DNA from: Flavobacteriales bacterium
GTDB taxonomy: Bacteria > Bacteroidota > Bacteroidia > Flavobacteriales_D > Crocinitomicaceae
Direction: 5' to 3'
Length of the DNA: 49,698 nucleotides
Assembly (NCBI GenBank): GCA_947470515.1
Contig: CANITF010000023.1
Span: forward strand, 1 to 49,698
Shown: one piece after another, positions 26,662-34,885 of the stretch
Layout: every line of letters starts with the position of its first letter
How positions within the stretch are numbered: position 1 is the stretch's first letter
Made by a program: the position numbers and the translations under genes
The notes under the pieces: generated by a model
Databases searched by the model: none
Seen by the model: the letters and a program-made list of their open reading frames with translations, nothing else
Told to the model about the DNA's origin: nothing

Positions 26662-26692
26662 AATCCTGTCAGCAATGGCAGGATTTTTTTTT
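26662..26692 (+). terminator. Rho-independent terminator after the S46 peptidase
   Basis: AATCCTG pairs with CAGGATT (7 bp, with a possible extra T-G pair) around a short loop, followed by a run of nine T. It lies 20 bases after the stop codon. Confidence 0.85.
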
Positions 26693-26905
26693 GTGATTAT
26701 TGCAAGGAAACTTACTCGTTGAATATTATTAAAATCTATAAATTATGCTTTGTTCTGATGTCAAACTGTGACAAGAAGTAATTCAAAAAAAAACGATTCA
26801 TGTTAAAACAAAAAACATGGATTAATAACCTAAGCTTATACTCTTCCTAATATTGAATTAACCTTTAAGGACTTAATTTGTACTATTACATTTAACACTT
26901 AGACT

Positions 26906-27097
26906 ATGTTAGTTCAAACAGTTTCAAAAAGTACAGCAGATTTATTATTCTACTTAGAAATGGGGAATCTTGTAGGTAGCGAAGGAAATGACCAAGAAGC
27001 AATTGATTATTATATCAAAGGTTTGCAGATAGCAAGAGAAATTGAAGACAAAGCAAGAGTTCAACAATTTTCAAATTTGATATTGACTTATTTATAG
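26906..27097 (+). CDS. Small TPR-like protein, 63 residues
   Basis: A 63-residue frame beginning with ATG after 214 bases without genes. Residues about 12-60 look like one and a half tetratricopeptide repeats: LFYLEMGNLVGSEGNDQEAI, then DYYIKGLQIAREI, with the usual small residue and Ala/Tyr positions of a TPR helix pair. There is no signal peptide. Codon use looks normal for the window. It stands alone between a terminator and a 381-base intergenic region, so no neighbour suggests a role. It could be a small adaptor, or the surviving end of a longer TPR gene. Confidence 0.6.
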   Translation: MLVQTVSKSTADLLFYLEMGNLVGSEGNDQEAIDYYIKGLQIAREIEDKARVQQFSNLILTYL

Positions 27098-27478
27098 GAT
27101 TTTCGAAAAGAAAGTAAGTGAAGTTTGGAAGATAAAATAGACTTCGACTGCTTCATAATTTTCGAATTCGCGAATTCGCAATATATCGAACCTTATTTTA
27201 TTTAATGAAAGCTCATATTCTTTTTTATTTTTAAAACACTCAAAAAAGCAAAATAGCTATATTACGTAGAATGTCCAGTTTCATTGAGTAAAAGAGTATA
27301 TTCTTGACATAAATCGACTATTGGAATCCTTTTTCAATATAGTTCTAATAAATCTCATCAAATCAAAAAGTATTCAAGTCACATTAAATATTTAAACTTC
27401 TAAATATTTAGAAGAATGTCTGATTTCATTGACGAACGAAGTGCTAAATAATTTATTTTCACATTCTTTCTCAACAAA
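27098..27478. other. 381-base intergenic region with palindromic 18-mer and two AATGTC-ended elements
   Basis: No gene is seen on either strand. It holds a palindrome-rich stretch of two GAATTCGC units at about 27163-27184, whose part 27167-27184 occurs inverted at 41443-41460. Two short elements begin with AATGTC and end with its approximate reverse complement: 27270-27310 (ending TTGACAT) and 27415-27456 (ending CACATT). Both contain a GTTTCATTGA- or ATTTCATTGA-like core. The end of the PorP/SprF gene lies at 27479. Confidence 0.5.
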
Positions 27479-28354
27479 CTACTTCAATATAAAGCCCAAC
27501 ACAAATTCATGTGAACCTCCTGATACACCATTATTCAATTTACTAACGGTAATATCGTACGCATAACCAATTCTGAATTTGCTTTTGATGTCCCAACCTA
27601 CATTAAGACAAAAGGCATCTCTATTTCGATATCCAATTCCTAATGAATACTTCTCTTTGTAAAAAGATGTTAAATTAACGTCACAGCTCATATTCACTAT
27701 ATCTGTTCGGATCAACACTTGTGGTTTAAATTGAAAACCGCTTACTTTTCCGAATATATAATCCGCAAAAACATAAAAATGTTCTCCATATTGATAACCA
27801 TCAGAGTTTGCTTGTGTGTTTAATTGCGTTACGCTAATTCCTGTATTAAATTTTTTGCGTGAATATGCAATCCCAAAATCTGCTATGAAATTTGTTTGAT
27901 TAAAATTAACTGGTAAATTCGGGTCAATTGTTGTCGTTGGCGGAACCCAAATTCCATCCAATCTATAATTAGCTATTCCACCAGCTATTCCAATCGACAA
28001 AACACTTTCATTTTTCAATTGAATTTGATAACTGTAATTTACTTTTAGTTGATTTTGATTAGAAAAACCAATTTTATCATGTCGATAACTTAAACCTACC
28101 CCCCCATGGAATTTATCCAACTTGACTGAATAACTGGCCAATTGTGAATCTGGTGAACCATTTACTCCAATCCATTGCCATCGTGCTAAAAATGTTGCTT
28201 GGTGTCTGTAGTTTAAACCAGCTGTAGCTGGGTTAAAGTAATTCTTTGTGTTCCAAAATTGTGTAAACAACGGTTCTTGTTGTGCATTGAAGTTAAACCA
28301 ATTTAAAATAAAAAGGACTAAGATTGATTTCGGAAAAGTAAATTGATTGATCAT
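27479..28354 (-). CDS. PorP/SprF family type IX secretion system membrane protein
   Basis: A 291-residue outer-membrane barrel protein. The signal peptide ends about FNAQ. The mature start, QQEPLFTQFWNTKNYFNPATAG, is the family hallmark, followed by alternating strands such as GGVGLSYRHDKIGFSNQNQL and a C-terminal strand HEFVLGFILK. PorP/SprF proteins help export and anchor gliding adhesins and other type IX substrates in Bacteroidota. There are usually many copies per genome, often next to a large adhesin; here no partner gene adjoins it. Upstream is the terminator of the 49-residue gene, so it must have its own promoter within 28355-28410. Confidence 0.92.
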   Translation of the reverse strand: MINQFTFPKSILVLFILNWFNFNAQQEPLFTQFWNTKNYFNPATAGLNYRHQATFLARWQWIGVNGSPDSQLASYSVKLDKFHGGVGLSYRHDKIGFSNQNQLKVNYSYQIQLKNESVLSIGIAGGIANYRLDGIWVPPTTTIDPNLPVNFNQTNFIADFGIAYSRKKFNTGISVTQLNTQANSDGYQYGEHFYVFADYIFGKVSGFQFKPQVLIRTDIVNMSCDVNLTSFYKEKYSLGIGYRNRDAFCLNVGWDIKSKFRIGYAYDITVSKLNNGVSGGSHEFVLGFILK

Positions 28355-28410
28355 GATAGTAGAACAAATGATTTCCTTTAAAAGTTACAATTATTCAAAA
28401 TTAAACACAA

Positions 28411-28440
28411 AAAAACCGACTCTTTCACGAATCGGTTTCT
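28411..28440 (-). terminator. Rho-independent terminator of the 49-residue gene, minus strand
   Basis: AAACCGA (28413-28419) pairs with TCGGTTT (28432-28438) around a 12-base loop. On the minus strand the stem is followed by seven T. It lies about 17 bases after the stop at 28457, which supports a real transcript ending here. Confidence 0.75.
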
Positions 28441-28456
28441 CTTTAAAACTTTGTTC

Positions 28457-28606
28457 TTAATTTAAGTGGATCAGAACTTTTTCCATTTTAATTTTTTTCA
28501 CCTCTAACGCTTTACTGTAATTTAAAATTGCATTAAGTGTTTTGATTGAGGGACCGAATTTAATCTCATCGGAAGGAGCGATCATTTCTGGGTATTTTTT
28601 CAACAT
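28457..28606 (-). CDS. Small conserved-looking protein, 49 residues
   Basis: From the ATG at 28606 the minus strand encodes 49 residues, including MLKKYPEMIAPSDEIKFGPS, SIKTLNAILNYSKALEV and the C-terminal VLIHLN. The frame also reads on upstream for about 20 more sensible codons (VAFKYYHLK before the ATG) until a TGA at 28669-28667, with no ATG, GTG or TTG in between. I recall similar small Bacteroidota proteins that begin about there, so either the gene has lost its first codon or the ATG at 28606 is used. A terminator follows at once. It lies just downstream of the VWA gene. Function unknown. Confidence 0.6.
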   Translation of the reverse strand: MLKKYPEMIAPSDEIKFGPSIKTLNAILNYSKALEVKKIKMEKVLIHLN

Positions 28607-28704
28607 AGGCGAAGCGTTTGTTTTTAAATGATAGTATTTAAACGCAACTTGTTTTTGTTTAGTATATCAGCCTGAAAATAAAATTGTTTTGTTTGAATTT
28701 TAGT

Positions 28705-30786
28705 TTAATATGACCCAAACCATCTTCTTAAAAACCATTCCGTGCCGATTAATAACAACAATAAAAAGAACAAAATTTTGTAATCAATCAAATCATTGAA
28801 AGAAGCATCTTTATAAGAAGCAGAAGTAATATCCGTTCTTTTTTTAATTGAATCAATAGTTTTCTTGTAATTCTTTAAAACATCAAAACTACCATTCGTT
28901 TTAATTGAAATTTGATTTAAAAGTGCATGATTTGCATACGTATCCAAACTTTCAATCGCTATATCTTCTACAACAAAAACTCCTGTCTTACGGGTGGTTT
29001 TTCCATTATATGTTGCGGAAGCTGTCCAGTTGTATTTCCCAGGATTCATTTTCCCTAAAGACAATTTGTAGAAATCACCAGCAACAGCGAACTGAAAATT
29101 TGACTTCTGGTTTTTATCATCTGTTAATGTCAAATTGATTTTAGGTTTTGTAATGGCTTCCATCGCATCATTGTAGAATGTTGCATTAAGAATGACATCT
29201 TCATCTTTCGTGAATCTTTTCGGAAAAGCAACATGCAAAGCCGATTTGTTTTGTTTCACTAATAAATACTGTGTTGTTTTTTGTATCAATTCGGTGAACG
29301 CATCGAATGTTCCAGTTCGAACAAAATCATTTACTTTCCATTTCCAAATTCCTTCTCCATACAATACACCGTATTTCAAGTTGCCTCGCTTGTTGAAAAA
29401 CAACAGTGGATCCTTCTTTTTAATTCCACCTAATCGCTGAAGAACAGCTATTTCAGCACCTCCAGAAATTCGCACATCACCAAACTTTGTTTTTAACGGA
29501 GGGAAATATTCAAAGGACTTCCTTAAAGCATCTGAAATCTCAAATTGTTGAAATCCATCATTTACAACTCCTTGAATTTCATCTGTTTGATTTCCTGCAC
29601 CAACATTCATCCCAATGTTTAGTTTTTGTATTACTGAACTCGACGTATTCGGACCAATGCAATACAACATTGAAATATTTTGAGCCGTCAATAAAGAATT
29701 GATTGCGGCATCATACCCTATTCCTGGTTCGTGCCAAATAACTAAATCAACTTTCTTTAAATCCCTGTCCCAATCCTTAAGTAAAACAGCTTTCACTTCC
29801 AAATTCTCATCTTGTTCAATTACTTGTTTCAATGCTGATAAATCAGGATGTGGAGCACCTGCCAGAATTAATACCTTGCTTCTCGAATCAATAACTTCAA
29901 TATAAAAAATTCGTTTGTTGTTTTTGTAATTGAATTCATTTGCTTCTTCGTTAACACTTACTGTATAAGTTTGAAAACCAATTTTGTCAGCATCAAGTAA
30001 AAATGTAACATGCTCAAAATCGCGTTTACCATCTTTGTAACTAATTTTCTGTGAAGCGACAACTTTTCCATTGGAAGAAATACTAACGGTTGAACTCCCC
30101 TTCCCCATTTTAATCGCTTCAACATCCACTTCAACTGGGAATTTATTCTTGAAAAATGTTACTTCATTCGCCGCTACATTTTTAATATAATGATCCCTTT
30201 TCTGAACTGTATCACCAACTCCTAATGTAAAAACAGGTGTTAAATTGATTTTATCCGCAGCATAAACTGGATTATTTCCCGTATTAAAATTACCATCTGA
30301 AACAAAAATGATTCCTCCAACATTGCGATTGTAATAATCAACATTAATTTTCTCGAATCCAGCCGATAAATTAGAAAGCGCATCTGTGAAAAGGTCTTTT
30401 TTACCGTATTGAACAGTTGAACCAACAGTCATTTCAACCATCTCATAATCCTCACCAAGATCTTCTATCAAAGTTTTTTGTAACCCAGCTATCAATGGAG
30501 CAACTTGACTGCTGTCTTTGTAATTCTTTAATGAGCTGGATTTATCAACTAATGTGATTATAATTGGTTTTTCTACTCTGAAATCAACAACTTCGAAGAT
30601 CAAACCAATTAATAGAAGCCCAATTATAAATAAAATCGCTGTTCTTAAGCTTTTGAAAAGGATCTGCCATTTTTTTGACAATTCTTTCATCCAATTTGAT
30701 TTGGAATAAAACCAAACTGCCAAGAAGACACTGATAACCGCCCATGGGATTAACCAAAAAATTGATATGTCTGATGCGAACCTCAT
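28705..30786 (-). CDS. Membrane protein with VWA-like domain
   Basis: A 693-residue inner-membrane protein. Two helices open it (about 8-27 and 49-66), and a third closes it (about 670-688, YKILFFLLLLLIGTEWFL), so the 600-residue middle should be periplasmic. Residues about 74-260 resemble a von Willebrand A domain with a DKSSS metal site at 81-85 (DxSxS) and a later FVSDGNFNTG segment. The remainder has a Rossmann-like part (VLILAGAPHPDLSALKQVI) and beta-sandwich segments. This layout is found in conserved Bacteroidota VWA proteins of unknown role, somewhat like Bat proteins but without their gene neighbours. A structural or sensing role at the envelope is inference. Confidence 0.8.
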   Translation of the reverse strand: MRFASDISIFWLIPWAVISVFLAVWFYSKSNWMKELSKKWQILFKSLRTAILFIIGLLLIGLIFEVVDFRVEKPIIITLVDKSSSLKNYKDSSQVAPLIAGLQKTLIEDLGEDYEMVEMTVGSTVQYGKKDLFTDALSNLSAGFEKINVDYYNRNVGGIIFVSDGNFNTGNNPVYAADKINLTPVFTLGVGDTVQKRDHYIKNVAANEVTFFKNKFPVEVDVEAIKMGKGSSTVSISSNGKVVASQKISYKDGKRDFEHVTFLLDADKIGFQTYTVSVNEEANEFNYKNNKRIFYIEVIDSRSKVLILAGAPHPDLSALKQVIEQDENLEVKAVLLKDWDRDLKKVDLVIWHEPGIGYDAAINSLLTAQNISMLYCIGPNTSSSVIQKLNIGMNVGAGNQTDEIQGVVNDGFQQFEISDALRKSFEYFPPLKTKFGDVRISGGAEIAVLQRLGGIKKKDPLLFFNKRGNLKYGVLYGEGIWKWKVNDFVRTGTFDAFTELIQKTTQYLLVKQNKSALHVAFPKRFTKDEDVILNATFYNDAMEAITKPKINLTLTDDKNQKSNFQFAVAGDFYKLSLGKMNPGKYNWTASATYNGKTTRKTGVFVVEDIAIESLDTYANHALLNQISIKTNGSFDVLKNYKKTIDSIKKRTDITSASYKDASFNDLIDYKILFFLLLLLIGTEWFLRRWFGSY

Positions 30787-30869
30787 AAATGGATTCCCGA
30801 ATTTACAAAACTCTAAGCAATCTGAGCCTTTAGAAATGAAAAGGGATTAAAATATTTTTTTGATTATTA

Positions 30870-30980
30870 TTATTTCTCTATGAAATTCAACAGTTTATAT
30901 GAAATCTCCAATCCTAGAAAAGATTTTAATTGAGTTCTTAGTCTGATATTCCCCATTGCATTACGAATATTAATTTCCAT
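30870..30980 (-). CDS. Possible 36-residue small protein
   Basis: An ATG at 30980 opens 36 codons on the minus strand, starting MEINIRNAMGNIRLRTQLKS and ending LLNFIEK. It lies three bases after the second stop of the broken secreted-protein gene at 30983-31096, in a different frame. The residue pattern looks coding (amphipathic and mixed), but I recognise no family and see no promoter or terminator. It may be a fragment of the same decayed gene. Confidence 0.3.
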   Translation of the reverse strand: MEINIRNAMGNIRLRTQLKSFLGLEISYKLLNFIEK

Positions 30981-30982
30981 CT

Positions 30983-31096
30983 TTAAGAAAGTGCATCAAT
31001 CGATGGTAGGTTTTGTGATACATTCTGAGTTGAATCAATTTGCCCTTACACTGCACAAGCTGCAACGAGAAAGCTGATAAATAAAAGTGTTTTCAT
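30983..31096 (-). pseudogene. Broken gene for a tiny secreted protein
   Basis: On the minus strand the ATG at 31096 starts MKTLLFISFLVAACAV, a good signal peptide, then a TAA (31048-31046) interrupts. The same frame continues directly with GQIDSTQNVSQNLPSIDALS to a second TAA at 30983. A signal peptide followed by G-Q-I-D-S-T reads like a normal cleavage region, so I infer that a point mutation made the stop. What remains would be only 37 residues, so the original gene was tiny or has also lost its end. If the stop is real and old, only a 16-residue peptide is made. Confidence 0.4.
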
Positions 31097-31218
31097 TATT
31101 TAAATTAAAAAAAAAGTTCAGAATTAATTAAGAATTATTAAAGAAAGAAAACACTCATTTATCAATTCATTTCGATTGTTTTCGTAAATTCGTCGCGAAT
31201 TAATAAAACTTTAAAAAG

Positions 31219-32397
31219 ATGTCTAAAGAAGTATATATCATTTCTGCCGTTAGAACTCCTATCGGTTCTTTCATGGGTGGTTTATCTACCGTTTCTGCAA
31301 CTGCTCTTGGTTCAGCTGCAATTAAAGGAGCTTTGGAAAAAGGAAATGTTAAAAGTGAATTGATTGAAGAGGTTTTCATGGGAAATGTTCTTCAAGCTGG
31401 AGTTGGACAAGCTCCTGCTCGTCAAGCTGCTTTAGGTGCTGGTTTAGGACAAAATGTTCCATGTACAACAGTAAATAAAGTTTGTGCATCAGGAATGAAG
31501 GCTATCATGTTTGGTGCTCAATCAATTATAGCTGGTGATAATCATATTGTTGTTGCCGGTGGAATGGAAAGCATGTCTCAAGTTCCTCATTATTTGGACG
31601 GACGAAACGGTGTTAAGTTTGGAAATATTGGAATGTTAGACGGCATCACAAAAGATGGTTTATTAGACGTTTACAGCAATGTTCCAATGGGAACTTGTGC
31701 TGAATTGTGTGCGAAAGAACATAACATCACGAGAGAAGATCAGGATGATTTTGCTGTTAATTCATATACACGTTCTTCAGAAGCATGGAAGGCTGGGAAA
31801 TTCACAAATGAAGTTATTCCAGTTGCTGTTCCACAAAGAAAAGGTGATCCAATTATCATTTCAGAAGACGAAGAATACAAGAACGTATTTTTGGATAAAA
31901 TTCCAAGTTTACGTCCAGCATTTGACAAAGAAGGAACGATTACAGCTGCCAATGCATCTACATTAAACGATGGTGCTTCTGCAGTGATTCTTGCTTCAAA
32001 AGAAGCTGTTGAAAAATACGGATTGAAGCCAATTGCAAAAATTGTTAGTTATGCTGATGCTGCTCATGCGCCTGAATGGTTCACAACAGCACCTTCCTTA
32101 GCGATTCCAAAAGCATTAGACAAAGCAGGCTTAACAACGGCTGACGTTGATTATTGGGAATTAAACGAAGCATTTGCAGTTGTTGGAATTGCAAATACAA
32201 AAATCTTAGGATTAGATCCTGCAAAGGTTGATGTGAACGGTGGAGCTGTTTCATTGGGTCACCCACTTGGAAATTCAGGTTCTAGAGTAATCGTAACGTT
32301 GATCAATGTTTTGAAACAAAACGGCGGCAAAATTGGTGGCGCAGCAATCTGCAACGGTGGCGGTGGCGCTTCAGCAATGATAATTGAGAATATTTAA
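31219..32397 (+). CDS. Acetyl-CoA C-acyltransferase (thiolase)
   Basis: A 392-residue thiolase. The acyl-accepting Cys89 is in NKVCASGMKA, His348 is in GHPLGNSGSR and the second catalytic Cys378 is in CNGGGGASAM. The full length and these blocks match degradative and biosynthetic acetyl-CoA acetyltransferases, which join two acetyl-CoA units or cleave 3-ketoacyl-CoA. GHPLGNSG differs slightly from the common GHPIGASG. Which direction operates is not given by context, because no beta-oxidation or polyhydroxybutyrate gene lies nearby. It has 432 bases upstream with remnants only, and a strong terminator downstream, so it is monocistronic. Confidence 0.95.
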   Translation: MSKEVYIISAVRTPIGSFMGGLSTVSATALGSAAIKGALEKGNVKSELIEEVFMGNVLQAGVGQAPARQAALGAGLGQNVPCTTVNKVCASGMKAIMFGAQSIIAGDNHIVVAGGMESMSQVPHYLDGRNGVKFGNIGMLDGITKDGLLDVYSNVPMGTCAELCAKEHNITREDQDDFAVNSYTRSSEAWKAGKFTNEVIPVAVPQRKGDPIIISEDEEYKNVFLDKIPSLRPAFDKEGTITAANASTLNDGASAVILASKEAVEKYGLKPIAKIVSYADAAHAPEWFTTAPSLAIPKALDKAGLTTADVDYWELNEAFAVVGIANTKILGLDPAKVDVNGGAVSLGHPLGNSGSRVIVTLINVLKQNGGKIGGAAICNGGGGASAMIIENI

Positions 32398-32414
32398 TAC
32401 TGATTTATATTTTG

Positions 32415-32446
32415 AAAACGCTTCTGGAAACAGGAGCGTTTTTTTT
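32415..32446 (+). terminator. Rho-independent terminator after the thiolase gene
   Basis: AACGCTTCTG pairs with CAGGAGCGTT across a GAAA tetraloop (10 bp including one T-G pair), followed by a run of T. A strong example 18 bases after the stop. Confidence 0.9.
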
Positions 32447-32504
32447 ATCAAAAAGATGCTTTGACAAATCATAGTATGAAGTAGCTGTAAAGCTAAAAAT
32501 TCAC

Positions 32505-32512
32505 TAATTTTG
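32505..32512 (+). promoter_or_regulatory. TAnnTTTG box before the acyltransferase gene
   Basis: TAATTTTG fits the Bacteroidota -7 element, 26 bases before the ATG at 32539. A TTG at the usual upstream distance is not present. Confidence 0.4.
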
Positions 32513-32538
32513 TATACCACAAAAATAAAAAGTAACAC

Positions 32539-33702
32539 ATGAATTTTTTCAAATTAGACCAAGGTCATAACCGTGTTTTTGGATTGGATTTATTACGATT
32601 CATTGCGATTATTATGGTGTTAATTGGCCATAGTTTGATCTTTGTTCCGCATGAATATAAAATCAAGGTGTATGGATTTTTATTGGATGGTGTTTCTATC
32701 TTTTTTGTTCTAAGCGGCTTCTTGATTGGTGGAATTTTAATCAAACAATTAGAAAAATCAAAACCTAATTATGCTGGTTTAGTTGAATTTTGGAAAAGAA
32801 GATGGCTGCGCACGTTGCCAGCATATCTTGTTGTATTGTTATTTTTATTGATCTATACAGCAATCGTTTTACCAGACAACCTTCCAAGCGACTGGTATAA
32901 ATTCTTTTTCTTTCTCCAAAACTTCTTTGCTGAACGTCCAGGATTCTTTGCTGAAGCATGGAGTTTAAGTATCGAGGAATGGTTTTACTTAACTATCCCA
33001 TTTATTTTATTTACAGTGCTTTACTTTACAAATTCACCTGTAAAATGGACTGTTTTAATTGTATCGATTTTAGTTGTAATTGCGATAACCTATTTCCGAG
33101 TTTATTTATACCATGCTTACAATTTTTCAGGAAAAGAAGCAGATATTGAAGCATTTAAAGATTATATGCAATTGAATATTGAATATTCAGTTGTTCCACG
33201 ACTTGATTCAATCATGTATGGAGTAATCGCATCATTTATTGCGTTTTATTATCCTAAAATTTGGCAAAACAAATTCAACATTTTATTATTTATAATTGGA
33301 ATCGGAATTCTATATTACACGAAATATAACATGGGAAAAAGCTACCTTATTTATGCCGCTGTATGGGTTTCTTCCCTAAAATCACTTGGTGTATTTTTGA
33401 TGTTGCCTTTCCTTTCTAATCTTAAAAGTGGAGGGAAAATCACTTCTTTTATCACCTATTTCAGTTTGATTTCTTACTCACTTTACCTTGTAAATCTAAA
33501 TGTTGTTGTCAATGTGATCATAAAAAACACGATCAATGGAACTTTTAGCGGTAAGTATGTCCAAAACGATTATTGGTACATTGATTATATTTTGTTTTGG
33601 ATTATCACAATCGCAATTTCTCATACGATGTATAAGTTAGTCGAAGTTCCTTTCATTAAATTGAGAGAACGGAAGAATATTTTGAAGAAGGCACAAAACT
33701 AG
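32539..33702 (+). CDS. Acyltransferase family 3 integral membrane protein (OafA/YrhL-like)
   Basis: A 387-residue protein with about ten membrane helices. The family markers are FGLDLLRFIAIIMVLIGH near the N-terminus, with the conserved Arg and His, and the WSLSIEEWFYL block near residue 142. These enzymes move acetyl or other acyl groups to sugars of surface polysaccharides or lipopolysaccharide. The acceptor is unknown. The next gene, a CE2-like esterase that would remove acetyl groups, starts 16 bases later in the same direction, so the pair may set the acetylation of one glycan; that is inference. Confidence 0.92.
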   Translation: MNFFKLDQGHNRVFGLDLLRFIAIIMVLIGHSLIFVPHEYKIKVYGFLLDGVSIFFVLSGFLIGGILIKQLEKSKPNYAGLVEFWKRRWLRTLPAYLVVLLFLLIYTAIVLPDNLPSDWYKFFFFLQNFFAERPGFFAEAWSLSIEEWFYLTIPFILFTVLYFTNSPVKWTVLIVSILVVIAITYFRVYLYHAYNFSGKEADIEAFKDYMQLNIEYSVVPRLDSIMYGVIASFIAFYYPKIWQNKFNILLFIIGIGILYYTKYNMGKSYLIYAAVWVSSLKSLGVFLMLPFLSNLKSGGKITSFITYFSLISYSLYLVNLNVVVNVIIKNTINGTFSGKYVQNDYWYIDYILFWIITIAISHTMYKLVEVPFIKLRERKNILKKAQN

Positions 33703-33718
33703 TTTCAAAACAACTAAT

Positions 33719-34819
33719 ATGGGCTCCCTGAAAAATCTCGTATTTCTAATTATAATAGTGATTCTTTCCGCTTGTTCATCCACATTTGACAAGCAAAAAC
33801 GTGGTAGTAACGTTTTCAATGGTGGAGATGAACGTATTTCATTTCAAGGAAGATTTGGTTTTGAGGACAGCTTACACCCAATTTTCTGGGCTCCTGGCTC
33901 CTATTTTGAATTGAAATTCGAAGGGACTTTTTGTGAAATAAACATTGAAGACCAAGTGAAATATGGTAATCACCACAACTACATTGAAATTGTTTTGGAC
34001 AATCAGCAACCAAGAAGAATTAAATTAAAGGAGCAATACAATAAAATTCTCATTGGAAAATATTTAAAAGACACGGTTCACACTGTTTTAGTCTGTAAAA
34101 ATACGGAGAGTGCTATTGGTTATTTACGGTTAGAAAGTATTCGATGTAAAAGTCTTGTTCCTATAGAAAAGAAGTTTAAACCAGTTTTTGAATTTATAGG
34201 AAATTCCATTACGTGCGGAAATGGAATGGATGATAGTGAAATCAAATGCAAACATGGAAAATGGTTTGATCAACACAATGCGTATATGAGTTATGGAGCG
34301 TTAATTTCAAGACGATTCGACGCAAACTGGCGATTAAGCGCTGTCTCAGGAATTGGCTTAACACGCAGCTGTTGCGGACTTGAAAATACAATGCCTGAAG
34401 TGTATGAGCGCATTGCATTTAAAATGACGAGTGAAAAATGGAAATTCTCAGCACAGCAACCAAAAGTAGTATGCGTCACATTAGGTCAAAATGATGGAAT
34501 GCAAAAAGAAGACATCTATATTACTACCTATTTGAAATTTCTAAAAACATTGAGAAACTATTATCCAAAAGCAAAGATTATTTGCTGTTCGAGTCCCATG
34601 GCGAATAAACGACTCAAAAAACACCTTGAAAAATGCATTTCAGAAGTTGTTCAAAAGGTAAAAGGAAACGGAGATAAAAACGTTTATTCTTACTTCTATC
34701 GTCAACGATATAAAGGAGGTTGTGACAATCATCCAACGATGGCAGAACATCAAATGATGGCAATTGAATTAGGTGATTTTATTGAAGGACTTTTAGGTGA
34801 GAATTTGGCAGAAAGATGA
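33719..34819 (+). CDS. SGNH/GDSL esterase lipoprotein, carbohydrate esterase family 2-like
   Basis: A 366-residue lipoprotein with lipobox LSAC (Cys19). Residues about 35-150 look like the N-terminal beta-sandwich of CE2 esterases (FGFEDSLHPIFWAPGSYFEL), and 153-366 are the SGNH hydrolase. The nucleophile is Ser163 in GNSITCG, the GQND block is at 256-259, and Asp336/His338 in CDNHPT match the CE2 style, where the dyad or triad His follows in DxH. CE2 enzymes remove acetyl groups from xylan or mannan-type glycans. It follows the acyltransferase by 16 bases. It is outward facing or periplasmic; the substrate is not shown. Confidence 0.85.
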   Translation: MGSLKNLVFLIIIVILSACSSTFDKQKRGSNVFNGGDERISFQGRFGFEDSLHPIFWAPGSYFELKFEGTFCEINIEDQVKYGNHHNYIEIVLDNQQPRRIKLKEQYNKILIGKYLKDTVHTVLVCKNTESAIGYLRLESIRCKSLVPIEKKFKPVFEFIGNSITCGNGMDDSEIKCKHGKWFDQHNAYMSYGALISRRFDANWRLSAVSGIGLTRSCCGLENTMPEVYERIAFKMTSEKWKFSAQQPKVVCVTLGQNDGMQKEDIYITTYLKFLKTLRNYYPKAKIICCSSPMANKRLKKHLEKCISEVVQKVKGNGDKNVYSYFYRQRYKGGCDNHPTMAEHQMMAIELGDFIEGLLGENLAER

Positions 34820-34885
34820 TTGTTTCAAAACGTATTACTCTTCTCAACTTTTCAATGTACAAATCCTATTGTTACATTCATGTAT

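Noticed and set aside
28620-28666. Longer reading of the 49-residue gene
   Set aside because: The in-frame extension has no ATG, GTG or TTG and is closed by a TGA, so it is kept as a remark and not as the called gene.
34820-34885. Terminator between the convergent esterase and FAD monooxygenase genes
   Set aside because: I found no stem with a T-run in this 66-base gap.
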